From contig OZ025877.1 of assembly GCA_964019415.1 (NCBI GenBank), positions 5,301,742-5,365,741 on the forward strand: DNA of 64,000 nucleotides. Direction: 5' to 3'. The position numbers were made by a program, and so were the translations under genes. Each line of letters begins with the position of its first letter. The first letter of the stretch is position 1. Shown here piece after piece: positions 34,342-46,273 of the stretch. The DNA comes from Ianthella basta. Its lineage: Eukaryota > Porifera > Demospongiae > Verongiida > Ianthellidae. The notes beneath the pieces were generated by a model that saw nothing but the letters and a program-made list of their open reading frames with translations, was not told the origin of the DNA and did not search any database.

Positions 34342-37300
34342 ACGATGTGACCAGTGTACCCAACAGTGACAGCCATGTAGTGGATACCCTTACTGGACTG
34401 ATCCCTCCTGTAGTTCAGCTAATGCAACATCTCAAACTGTTTGATTCAGCCTACATCAAATGCAGTGAAGACTTCACCACTGTCACTGTGGTGGGCGAGG
34501 AGGAGCCAGCTAAAAGAGCAGGTGATGCATTCACCAAAGAGTACCAAGATATTGTGATGGGCATGAAAATGACCACAGAAACTGTTTTCACTAAGAGTAA
34601 GCTCACTGAAGATCAGTATGCTCTACTCCTATCTGAAGTGGAAGACCAACATCCTGAGGTCCTTTGCCAACCACAGTATGCACAGCAGTCTATGGTGCTG
34701 GTTGCACTGGAGCAGTCCAAACTTCTGCAAGCTAAGCAGCACATAATGTCATACTCTCTAGGAAGGCCTGCTGTGCCTCCCAGGCCTTCCCACACTAAAC
34801 CACAGTATACAGCCCCCAGTGGTGTAGCCCTGCCTCTACCCAATGGGGGGACGCTAGCAGTGAAAAAGGGAGACATTTTGAAAGAGAAAGTGACCGCTAT
34901 TGTCAATGCAGCCAATGACCAGCTGGCCCACATTGGTGGAGTGGCATTTGCCATAGATAGAGCCAGCAGGGGCAATGTGCAGCGAGAGTCAAGGAAGGTA
35001 ATACAGAAGAGAGGACATGTTCCAACTGGGCAGGTGGCTGTGACTGGAGCTGGAGGCAGTCTGGAGTGCCAGAAAGTAATTCATGCTGTGGGTCCGGATG
35101 CTAACTTTAGGCCTCACAAGGAATGTGAGCAGCTCTTGAAGCTGGTGTGTGAGAATGTTCTTTGCACTGCTGAAGCACAGGGAATGGTATCAATTGCCCT
35201 TCCTGCCATTAGTTCTGGCATTTATGCCATGAAGAAGGATGTGGTGGCTCAAATCCTGATCAGCACCATTGTATACTACCAATACCACCACACATCTACT
35301 CTCAAAGACATCCGAATTGTCCTCTTTGATGAAGAGACACTCAGACCTTTTCTACAGTTTGCCAGTGAAGTAAAGAAAAGCATGCCGCCTGGGGCAATGC
35401 AGCCTGTTGTCACTCCCCCTGGGTCACCTGATGTAGTGGAGATCCCCCTGGAGAAGACCCACCGCAAGATGGTTGTCAAGAAGGCCCACTTCATTTATGA
35501 GGATGCTGACATTAAAGTGGCTGCCATTTGCAGTGAGCTGGGATTTCAAACAGGCAGTAACAAGGAGCTAGATGGCCACTTGAAGGGTCAACTGAGTGAG
35601 GCAGTGAAGGGAAGGTACCAGTACGGCAGACCAGACAAGTTTGATGTGTTTACTATTCATGTTCAACATGCTGCCATTGGTTGTCGGTACCTTGTCATTG
35701 CCAACATCTTTGACCGCTCCCTTGGGACCCATCAAGATGGTCACAAGTACCTCCAGCAGATCTTGCAAGCTGTGTGTCAGGAAGCAGACACACTGGAGAT
35801 GCCATCTGTTGCCATAGCACCCAACACTTTTGTTGTTGGTGGATTCCAGCCAGAGTCTGTTCTCCCCAAGTTCATACACATGCTAAGCCAGTTCAAGTTC
35901 ACAAATGATGATTTCCTCAGTGATGTGCGATTTCTGGCTTTTGATGTTGGCATGTTTGACACACTGCTGGCAGGAGCTGAGAGAGCTGTTGGTAGATCCC
36001 TAAGGCAACCACCATGGCACACACAAGTCTCCCAAGCACCCCAACAACCCCATCAACCACGTCCTGCTGGTGGTAGAAGCAACTTGTCTGTAAATGAGAC
36101 TGGCAAGGATGCAACATCTCACCCAGGTGCTTCTGCCACTGATCCTACTAATCAGTTCCAACCTGCTAGTGTTCAACCCACAAGTCATGAAGAAAAGCAC
36201 CAGCATGCATCCACCAACCTTGCAGGTGCTGATGATGTAGTGGAGATCCCACTGGAGAAGACCCACCGCAAGATGGTTGTCAAGAAGGCCCACTTCCTCT
36301 ATGAGGATGCTGACATCAAAGTGGCTGCCATTTGCAGTGACCTGGGATTTCAAACAGGCCGCAATAAAGACCTGGATGGCCACTTGAAGGGTCAACTGAG
36401 TGAGGCAGTGCGGGGAAGGTACCAACACCACAGGCCAGACACGTTTGATGTGTTTACTGTTCATGTTCAACATGCAGCCGTTGGTTGTCGTTATCTGGTC
36501 ATTGCCAACATCTTAGACTGCTCCCTTGGGACCCGTCAAGATGGTCACAAGTACCTCCAGCAGATCTTGCATGCTGTGTGCCAGGAAGCAGACACACTGG
36601 AGATGCCATCTGTTGCCATAGCACCAATCACATTTTCCATTGGTGGTTTCCAGCTTGAATCCATTCTTCCTGCATTTATCAGAATGATCGATCTTTTTAA
36701 GTTCACAAATGATGGATTTCTCATTGATGTCCGATTCCTTGCATTGGACCAGAACAGCTTTAACTCCTTGGTAGCTGGAGCAGAACGGCATAGTGGAAAG
36801 TCCCTCAGGAAGATTTGGCAGAGCTCCCACATTGTAGGCAGCCAGTTGCATAAGACAGATCCACCTGCTGCCAGTGGACATAATATGCAGGAACATGGTG
36901 ATGTTTCTTGTGTGCAAGCTCCCACAACACACACATTCAAGGTTGAGGCACACCAGACAGTACATGGTGTTGGAGCTTCAACCACTGGTGCTGTCAGCAC
37001 TCACCCTGTACCATCTGTTAGCATTCCTTTCCACCAAGGACGCAAGTTGACTATCAAGAAAGGTGATGTGGTGAAGGAGGCAGTTGAGGCTATTGTGAAT
37101 TCAACAAAATTTAATGAGCACCTCCAGCACAGCTCAGGTGTGGCAAGGGCCATTAATGTAGCCAGTGGGGGAGCTGTGCAAGTGGCACTGAATGAAATTG
37201 TTCAGAGAATGGGAGGCAGTGTACAGTCAGGGAGAGTGGTAGTGACTGGGGCTGGTGGCAATTTGAAGTGTGAGTATGTGATTCATGTTCTTTGGCCTAC

Positions 37301-39182
37301 TGCCTGGGAGAGGCCTAATGAAGGGGACAAGAGACATCTGGAAGAGCTGTGTAAGCAAGTACTGTACACAGCTGAAGAGAAGGGAATGAGGTCCATAGCT
37401 TTACCTCCCATCAGTTCAGCTGTCAGTAACCTGTCCAAGGAAGTGATTGCGCAGATTCTCATTGATTCTATTCTCCACTACCCATACATGGCAGATTCTC
37501 CACTCAAGGACATTTACATTGCAGTCAGTGATGATGAAGCATTAGCACCTTTTGTGACATATGTAAAAGACATAATGAAGAGCCGCCCTACAGCTTCAAC
37601 TGAATCTGCTACTAGCAAGAGGAATATTCCAAGCCAACCCCAAATTACAATTGATGTGCGTAATAACAGGCAACCATCCACCCTGTCTGGCCCAGGACAT
37701 TCAGTTGATGGCTCAGATGCTTCCCAAACTGTTGTACATGTTCAAACTGGTGATATGCTTGAGATTCCCCTGGAGAAGACCCACCGTAAGATGGTTGTCA
37801 AGAAGGCCCAGTTCATCTATGAGGATGCTGACATCAAAGTGGCTGCCATTTGCAGTGAGCTGGGATTTGAAAAAGGCAGTAACAAAGTGTTGGACGATCA
37901 CTTGAAAGGTCAACTGAGTGAGGCAGTGAAGGGAAGGTACCAGTACCGCAGGCCAGACAAGTTTGATGTGTTTACAATTCATGTCCAACTTCCCTCCATC
38001 AGCTGTCGTTGCCTAGTCATTGCCAACATCTTGGACCGCTCCCTTGGGACCCGTCAAGATGGTCACAAGTACCTCCAGCAGATCTTGCAAGCTGTGTGCC
38101 AGGAAGCAGACACACTGGAGATGCCATCTGTTGCCATAGCACCCAACAGCTTCTCCATTGGTGGCTTCCAGAAAGGAACCATTCTACCTGAGTTCATCAG
38201 AGTGATCAGTCACTTCAGGTTTATCAATGATGACTTCCTTACTGATGTCCGCTTCTTAGCAAGTCAAGATGGCTTTGACTGTCTTGTTGCAGATGCTGAG
38301 AGGACAGTGGGCAAGATATTGAGAAAACCTTCACAACCAGCTAAAGTCACAATCCAATCAACCGTGGATCATCCACAGCCCAGCTTTTCCCCATCTGATC
38401 ACCCACTAACCCCAGCAGTTGGTAGTACTCCTGGTAACCTCCCAGCCAGTGGCATGGACTCATCAAAGGACATACAACCTCCTTGTCCTGGACCTGGGAT
38501 GGCCAAGCTCTCAGATCATGTGTTCTTCACTCTTGCATGTGATGATCTGTGCAGAGTACAAGCTGATGCTGTTGTTGTACCTGTACCTCCATCACTGGAT
38601 GTGAAGGCAGGTGTGGTACAGGCAGCAGATACAGCCAGCAATGGAGCAATCAGTTGTGCTGTCAGCCAACTAAAACAGACCAAGCAGAAAGTTGCTGATG
38701 GCACTGCAATACCAGTGGAGATATCCAGGGGTCTGAACTGTAAACAGGTCATCTTGCTAGTTCGTAACCCAAAAGCTCCTTCTTTGACTCTCGACCAAGC
38801 CTGTCGTGAAGCTCTCAAGCTGGCAGAAGGACTCAGTGCACATTCAGTAGCCTTTCCACCCATTTCATCCAACAAAGGTAAAGACAAGTTAGCCAAAAGT
38901 ATGATGGGAGCTTTTGCCTCCTTCCTTCCTAGGAACCCTCAGTACGTTGTGAGTGTAACTGTAGTGGTCAGGGAGAATGATGAAGCTACGTTGAAGGCTT
39001 TCAAGAGCATTGTTGGAGATAGTGCCACTGATCAGGGCAAGGATATGCCAACCCATCAGTCGCCAAAGACTGACAGTGAGGGATTTAAAACTCCCCCTCA
39101 GTCACCATCTCAGATACATCAAACACTACCTGTCCTAGAGGATGACCCTGATGCAGCGCACACTGTTGTCTCTACAGTATAA
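34342..39182 (+). CDS. Multi-macrodomain protein (PARP9/14-like), large last exon
   Basis: The exon opens after CACTATGCAG and stays open for about 1,610 codons to TAA. Order: KH-like/linker region (34342-34800); macro 1 (34830-35390) with IVNAAND and IGGVAFAI; module A1 (35433-36003); A2 (36237-36810); macro 2 (37030-37583) with IVNSTKF in place of the NAAN loop; A3 (37755-38331); macro 3-like (38502-39020) without the loop. Pro/Gln/Thr-rich linkers separate modules. Macrodomains bind or cleave ADP-ribose on proteins or nucleic acids. In vertebrates PARP9/14 act in antiviral and DNA-damage signalling. No PARP catalytic domain follows, because the stop codon comes first. Only macro 1 keeps a canonical ligand loop, so the other units are probably structural or have changed ligand. 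AATAAA lies at 39309. Confidence 0.88.
35433..38331 (+). repeat. Three copies of a ~190-residue divergent macro-like module
   Basis: Copies at 35433-36003, 36237-36810 and 37755-38331 start with (V/M)(V/L)EIPLEKTHRKMVVKKA and share long stretches such as EDADIKVAAICS, LKGQLSEAV, QDGHKYLQQIL and QEADTLEMPSVAIAP, at both DNA and protein level. The order of strands and helices (KVVVKKA..., AAIC..., YLVIANI..., VAIAP...GGF) resembles a macro fold lacking the ADP-ribose loop. DNA identity is high for most of the length, implying recent duplication or gene conversion. Confidence 0.85.
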
Positions 39183-40048
39183 CAATACTTCATAGCAACT
39201 GTGGAATCAAATACTAAGTGTTATAGTTTTTAATAGGTTCCCTATTCAGTACATAATACGTAGAAGTGCAGGAACAGCATCTTATGAGGTATAGCCCTTT
39301 AGTAGACCAATAAATAACTTCTCTTTGGATAGCTTTACGTATGTATGTTCTTTTATGTAATGTAATAAATGAATGAAGATCGACTGTGGTGTGCAAACCT
39401 GCATGTATATACATACGTATGTACGTATGTATGTATGTATGCAGTCATATTCGTAGTTACCGAAAGAGTGCATGTGTACTGTATTGTTTGTATGTGCACA
39501 CGTAATAAAAGTGAACTTGATACAAATGCTTTGACTGTGATGTATACGTTAGTGGTTATCTAATCCATTGACATGCTATTAATCAACAATCAATTAACAT
39601 TAATTAGCATACTTATTACTGCCCATGCTTATTATTGCTTATCGTCATGTTACTGTACCAGGCAGTGCATTGTGCTTGTTATATTACATTCATTATATAT
39701 ATATAAAGTTATCTAATCAATCAAATTAACTTGAACTTAACATTCCATGCACAGTACAAGAGAGAAGAACAGCAAAATTATTAGCATACAATGATCAATC
39801 ATACACAGTAGCAGTGAGTGTGTGTCCAATCAGCCATAAAGATTGCATAATATACAGGTGCAGCACAATTGTCATACAGTGATCAGCGGTTAACACGTAG
39901 TCATTGATTGTGACTTCGTGTGCATTTGCTGACTAGCTATAGGTCTTAAAGGCTGGCAGATCAGCCTGTACAAGTGAGCCTTTACATGGTCTCATTCCGT
40001 GGCTATCCTTGAAAACATTACAGTCTATATACGGTTAAGGTAGTATCT
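39183..40048. other. 3' UTR and intergenic DNA
   Basis: AATAAA at 39309-39314, about 130 bp after the stop codon, is the likely polyadenylation signal of the macrodomain gene. A GTATGTACGTATGTATG microsatellite lies near 39415-39440. Nothing else recognised. Confidence 0.6.
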
Positions 40049-42803
40049 ATGACTGAGTTTGTTGATGCTTTCCATGCCAACGGTATTGTAGAACAAATTC
40101 CAAACCATTCTGCTTTGTTATGGGATGTAGTGTTGGATGGTGATGTTGGATGCCAAGGTGGTGAACCTGAAGACACTCCAGGGGAATGTTCTGGTAGTGA
40201 GTTCAGATATGTGGTCCCGTATGACTACCTATGTGATAAGAAGAGGGATATTGAGAGCATTGTGGAGAATCTGCATAGTTTTGATGGTGACCAGGATCAT
40301 TTGGATAGTTTGTATGATCAGTACGTTGACTGGGTTGATGTTCAGTGGGCTGCACAAAGTTAAGTGTTCTTTGAGCACTTCTAGACAGAAGCATAGATGG
40401 TTTACTAAGGATGTGATGAATATGAGGAAGACATTCCATCAATCTGAACGTGTGTGGCTGAGAACTACTGTATAGATAAAAAGGAAAGGAAGTGCAAGAG
40501 AATGGATTATGTTGCTAGTCAAAGAGCTTATGCCAAAGCTGTTAGAAGTTCCAAATGGAATTTCTTTTCGTCTCAACAGTTAAGGTTGGAGAAGCTATTG
40601 GGTAGCCCCAAGAGATGGTGGAGGAAAGTTAAGAAGCTGGGCATTGTTTCTAGGAAAGTATCAGATGGCTACCTTGACAAAGTTCTTGACAACAATGGTG
40701 TGCATTCAATCCAGTGAAGAGGCTGTGAAAGTCTGGAGTGCACACTTCAGGGAAGTGTTGCAGGGGAGTAAGGAGCCACTGGTGGGAAGTCTGGACATAG
40801 TGTTTGAAGTGAGGCACCTCAGGGTGAGCAGGGCAGTGATAATCCAGAGTTGGAAGGTGAAATTACTCAAGAAGAGGTGATGTGGGCATTTAGTAAGGCA
40901 AAGAAGAGGAAGTCACCAGGTGGAGATGGTATTTCTGTTGAGATGATGGAAGTGGAGATTTTAAGGATGTGTGGATGCATTTGTTTAATGCTTGCTGGAA
41001 GTTTGGAGTTGTCCCCTCCTTCTGAATATGTTCTATCATTGTGCCAATCCCAAAGAGGAGGATGAAGGGAGCCTGTGACACCAGCAGCTTCAGAGGTATC
41101 TTCCTGACATCCTTGGTTGGAAAGATCATGTGTATGGTCTTGAACAACCGCCTGGCTGACTTTTTAGAAGCTAAAGAGCTATTGGCTGATGAGCAAGGTG
41201 GCTTTCGTAGGGACAGAGGTTGCAGGGACCAAATTCTATCTCTATTGTTGATTGGTCAGTCTATGGTTGCAAAGAAGTCTAGTGGGATGGTAGCTGCTTT
41301 CATTGACTTTAGGAAAGCCTACGATGGGGTGGACAGGATGAAGTTGTGGGACTGCTTAGGTCAGTATGGCATTGGTGGGCACTTTCTCATGTTTTTGAAA
41401 GGGTTGTACGATGGCAGTGTGTCTCAGGTGAGAATTAACTACCGCGTCTGGGCGAGGAATTTGCAGTATCGAGAGGCCTACGCCAAGAATGTGTTCTGTC
41501 ACCACTCCTGTTTTCTCTGTACATAAGCAGTTTAGTATCAGAGTTGAAGCGCAGAGACTGTGGGGTTCTGTGTGGTGGAATGCTAGTGTCTAGTCTCCTG
41601 TTTGTGGATGACACGGTCTTGTTGGCCGAGAATGCAGAGGATATGAGGAGGAGCCTGCAGTGTCTACAATCTTAATTGGTGTGAGGAATGGTTCGTGAAG
41701 ATAAATGTGGAGAAGAGTGCTATGATGCACATGAGGAAGAAGAAAGTGGACAGATGTGCAGCTACCTTCAAGATTGGTATGGATGAAATCCCTTGGATTT
41801 CCTCTTATAAGTATTTTAGGATGTGTGATAGATGAATTCCTAGACTGTTCTGGGATGGTAGAGCATCGGGTGAAGCTAGGTTCACAGGCTTTGGGCACAT
41901 GGTTGCAAAATTGCTGTGAGTCAGTTGGAGAGGTGAATGGCAGATCCTTTCTACAGTTGTTACAGTCTTTGGTGGAATCTGTGTTAATGTATAGAGTTGA
42001 GGTTTGGGGCTGCCACCACAAGTTAGAGGGATTGAGCCAGATCCAGCTACGGGCTTTGCGCATCTTTTTTTGTGTTGGACTACGTCACCCTAAGGCATCG
42101 TTGCTGATGGAATCAGATGCTGTGCCAGTTGCTTGGTTAGCTAGGGTTAGGTGTGCTACATTTTGGTTTAGAATACAGTCTAACCCCTGGTATGAGGGCA
42201 GGATATGAGAGTAGCTGCAGTAGAAGCTATGGAGTGTGGAGGGTCATGGATGATGAAACTGCAGCAGTGTCTTAAGTCATTTGGGTGGGGTGGTGTTGGA
42301 GCTGAGGAGGTACGGGGCCTATCCAATGTAGAAATCAAAGATATGACATTGTTTGAAACTTGTGCAAAGATGTTGATTGAGGATGAATGGACATGTGAGC
42401 TTAGCACCAAACCTAAGTTGGCAACATTACGGCTACTAAAAGAAAAGGGTAGTGAATCATGATGCTTGGAAGTAGCTAGTAAGTCTCTGAGACGGATGAT
42501 GATGATGTTGAGAGGTGAGACAGCTCCCCTTATGATTGAGAGTGGACAATGGCGAGGCTGCCGAGGGAGAAGAGAAGGTGTCGGGAGTGTCAATCAGGGA
42601 AAATTGAGGATGTGCCCCATTGGTTGTTGGAGTGTCATGCATGGGGCACAGAACAACAAGCTCTCCTGCAGTGCTTGAGGCAAATAATCAATGATTTTGA
42701 TAGTCTCGGAGAGGATGACAAGCTGATCTGCATATTAGACAAGGGATGCCAGCACGCATCAGTATTGAAAGCCATTATGAAGATATGGACTGCTCAATTC
42801 TAG
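40049..42803 (+). pseudogene. Decayed LINE with reverse transcriptase
   Basis: Pieces in several frames: HRWFTKDVMNMRKTFHQSER (pre-RT region, about 40390-40460), KSPGGDGI (about 40910), RT segment FRGIFLTSLVGKIM...DEQGGFRRDRGCRDQI...FIDFRKAYDGVDR (41090-41335), FVDDTVLL (motif C, about 41602-41625), a region with YRVEVWGCHH (about 41990), and a C-terminal knuckle CRECQSGKIEDVPHWLLECHAW (about 42575-42640). Stops and frameshifts are numerous. The 3' flank at 42960-43010 is rich in AATAATAAT, a possible tail. It is inactive. Confidence 0.82.
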
Positions 42804-44421
42804 TAGCTAATGCCCCCTCCCAAGTACCTGGCCGGACTGATTGTTGCTGATTATATGATAGTACTGACATGACTATGTGCATATCATGACGTTTACTTTG
42901 TTGTTCCTTTTTTACCGAACAGGGCAGGCAAAAAAGGCCCTAGTGCCTGAGGGCATGTGGCTTAATAAAAAATAATAATAAGTAATGATAATAATAATAT
43001 ACGTACATTACATTACAGAAGGGGCGTGCTCCATATGGCTACCAACGTCATGGCCCATGCATGCCAAGGTACAGTATACACCTGTTCAGGAGAACCGAAG
43101 AGATGTCATGCACAGGCTTTCATGGCCATAGGCCTTTGTCATGCATACATGGTCTGTTGGCTTCACTCCAAGCTTACATATGTCAATTAAGACGGTGTTG
43201 CATACATGCTCTCCAGACTCTTTGTTGCATCTCCTGTAGATCCGGGCTCTTGCCTCTTTTGTATGTACATGTGCATATGCCTAAATTGTGCAAGATGATA
43301 CACTAACTACTTTGAAAACACGATCAATCTATTTGATTGGTTCTATACAATTATTGAACATCAGTGCAACATATATAATGAAGATGTCCTGGGATGCCAC
43401 ATTCCAGACCCACCCTTACACACCCCTTGCTGCCATGAGGGGAGCTGTGTCAGTAGCCGCACAATGTCATGCACATATCATGCCCAGCTCTAACCACTTC
43501 TTCATAAATTTGTGGTGGAGTGTCAAGTGCCAGAAAAAGCAGCTGCAAGAATGAAGCTTGTAAGAGGTCTTTGCAAGACCATACCACAGTAGAGACCTTC
43601 AGTCACAAACACCTGCTACAGACTTGTGTAACCCAGACCAGTTTGAAGATCTCCCATCCATTATCAATTAAATTAAGATTTCATTTGATCTGGAAAGTAA
43701 GTGCATCATAAATCACTGTGCAGCTGCAGAGGGTAATGCAACAACTACCCTTGGCACATGCATATGTGATCGATGCACATGTGAAGGTTGCAGCAGGATA
43801 GAAGCCAGGGAGTGACTTCGCACATTTTGACGCTTGATACTGCTTTCAATTGCATGACAATCCCATTGTTTTACTTTCATTAATAACTGTGCACTATAAT
43901 TATAGGAAATAATACAGCATTCCTGCTGTGTACTGAGCACAGAACAAAAATGCAAACCTGCCACACCTTGCAATGACCATTCATTATACCAGCACCACAA
44001 TATACACAGGCAAGATAAAACTATGAATATAGATGTCTACGTATAGTTTATCACATAATTATATTTTTGGGTTTATTCGCAACAGTTCAGCTATTTGATG
44101 TCGTAGTACTTTGTACACTTTGGTACTTTGCTGTCTCATGAACACTATGTGCAAGGTATATAGTGTACAGTAATATGATCTGCACACAGTATGTACACAC
44201 ATACGGACATTAATGAAACTGGACACACAACTTACAGTGTATACATGGTTAAGTGCAGGCTACCCTAAATGTACAGAACAACACTACCAGGGTACACACA
44301 GTACGCATGTACGTATTCACTCCATAGACTATGTCCTACAGTACATGCATAAGTAGCAATATTGCAAAGCTACCCTAAAATGTCAATGTCAAAACACTAA
44401 AGCTGCAAACATTATAACTGA
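42804..44421. other. Intergenic DNA; 3' flank of the phosphatase gene
   Basis: No gene recognised. On the minus strand an AATAAA occurs at 44072-44077, about 350 bp beyond the phosphatase stop codon, and may be its polyadenylation signal. Confidence 0.45.
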
Positions 44422-46273
44422 TCATTTAAATTCAAAATTGGCATAGCCCTCAAACGAATCAAGGTAGGAGACCATCAGCTCATGGCAGAATGTGTACTGG
44501 TCCTGAGGGGGGAATGCAGAAACATCCAAAGTGAATGTGACTTAACTGTCATTGACAACACAATCACAAGCACACCAGGACTTACATAGTTACACACATG
44601 CGCATACAGACCCATACCAGTGTTTGGACAAGGTTCACTCGCTGCAGGCGGGCCAGCTTGATGTACTGGAACAGGTCCACAATGCCCTCCACCTTCATAC
44701 GCTCAATCTGAGCATAAATGGTTACATAAGCTCCAGAGCGACCCGTTCCATTACTGCACCAGACAGGAAAGCAGGGACCACAACATAGAGGCATACACTG
44801 TACTTCATCTTGTACATACAAAAGAAGGGATGGAGCTGCAGAGATGCTCCTCAAAGAGTACAAAATCACACAACCGAAACAACTTTTGTGTGCAGGACTG
44901 TTTGTATGTAGCACCAATGTCATAACATAACACAACAATTCTTGACACACTAATTACACGACACACCAGTGCATTATGTCCACCAAGCCCACCTGCACAT
45001 GACCACAATGGGGTTGTTTCCTGTGGCCTGTTGCACCTTCTCCATGTCCCCAATCACCTTGAGCAGAGGCTTGTGATCTTTGGGGCAAGTGCTCTCAGTC
45101 CAGCCCTTGTAGTGCAACTGGGTCACCTTCAGAGGAGGGGCAGCCTGCAGGACAGGGGGCAGTCAGCAAGGATGGAACAATAGAAGCAACACAGTACATG
45201 ACAGCACAAGAGGAAGCATATTTAAATACAGATGCTCATAGCATACACAATCACGTTGTAACTGACTACTCCACTGCTTCTCATGGTACACACCTTGCCT
45301 TCCTCAAGAACCTCAAACTTCCTTGTCACGAAACCACCTGCTTCACTGGATGACTTGAGAGTGACAGTGATCTTGCCATACACAGAGTTGAAGCCAACCT
45401 CATCACTCCAGTACACAACACTGCTCTCCTGCACAGCATGAGCAAGAACGCCACCGGATAGACTTGATAACACTAACAGGTGCAATACTACTACACATGC
45501 TGAGTTGATGTGTAGATAGCAGAGCAGTATGTACTAGATTCCAATACTATCCGTGTATTCAAGGCAGATGACATTCACAACATACTGTACATGCATTACA
45601 CTACGTCAGTACACTACAGCAACTCAAACAGACAGCTGAAGAGCACAAAGGTCAACAGTATGACAACTTCCCCTTAGAAGAATGATCATACCTTCTCTGC
45701 CTCCATTGTGTCACAGAGCATGACAATGCAAGCGGTCTTGTTCTGCCAGATCATGAGCCAGAAGTCATTGATGGTGTTGGCCAGAGGTCCTTGAGTAGTG
45801 ATGAAGTAGTTACGGTTCTTGTATCCCTGAAAGGATGAAGTGGGAGTAAGGTAGTTCTACTACAGCTACACACCATGGGCTGTGCTTACATCCACAAGGC
45901 TGCCATTGATGTAGTCTGCACCACTGTGGAATCCCACACCCAGCAGTCTGGGTCTGCCCAGGTTGTCTGCAGGAGGAAACAGTTAGACAGTATGGTATTG
46001 AGATGGGCACAGCTAACGTATAGGAAGGTAAGCACACCCTCCATTGTATGCTGCATGGGAGATAGTTTTGACATGAAGACAGTTACCTTATCAGAAAGAG
46101 GACAGTGATAATAGCAATAACTACAACTGGTTCCTTTGTGCACAATGTACTGGATGGGCCTAGTGCCACTCACATGGAATGCAGTCTTGGTCACGGTTCT
46201 TGGGCTTGTTGTAGTCCGCCAGTCCCTCAGAGATCTCCGCATTGATGGGAACATGGCTCACAGTACTCAGCAG
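44422..46273 (-). CDS. PTP domain D2 exons
   Basis: Exons 46174-46273, 45890-45966, 45692-45826, 45294-45428, 44993-45144, 44618-44753 and 44422-44502. The P-loop [14 protein letters not shown] keeps C-x5-R. The WPD loop is replaced ([10 protein letters not shown]) and the pTyr-loop KNRY reads KNRD. In RPTPs the membrane-distal domain is commonly weak or inactive and regulatory, and these substitutions fit that. The last exon ([17 protein letters not shown]...) closes the domain at TGA. Confidence 0.9.

Noticed and set aside
34613..37988. Minus-strand frames repeated three times across the macrodomain exon
   Set aside because: They are antisense shadows of the three similar modules and have no independent signals.
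39183..40030. A PARP catalytic domain expected downstream of the macrodomains
   Set aside because: The frame stops at 39180-39182, an AATAAA follows, and no HYE-type PARP motif is seen before the LINE.
43085..43160. Another hammerhead-like stretch (TGACAAAGGCC...GAAAGCC on the minus strand)
   Set aside because: Core is ATGACAA rather than CUGANGA and the AC/GU stem III and cleavage triplet are missing; too degenerate to list.
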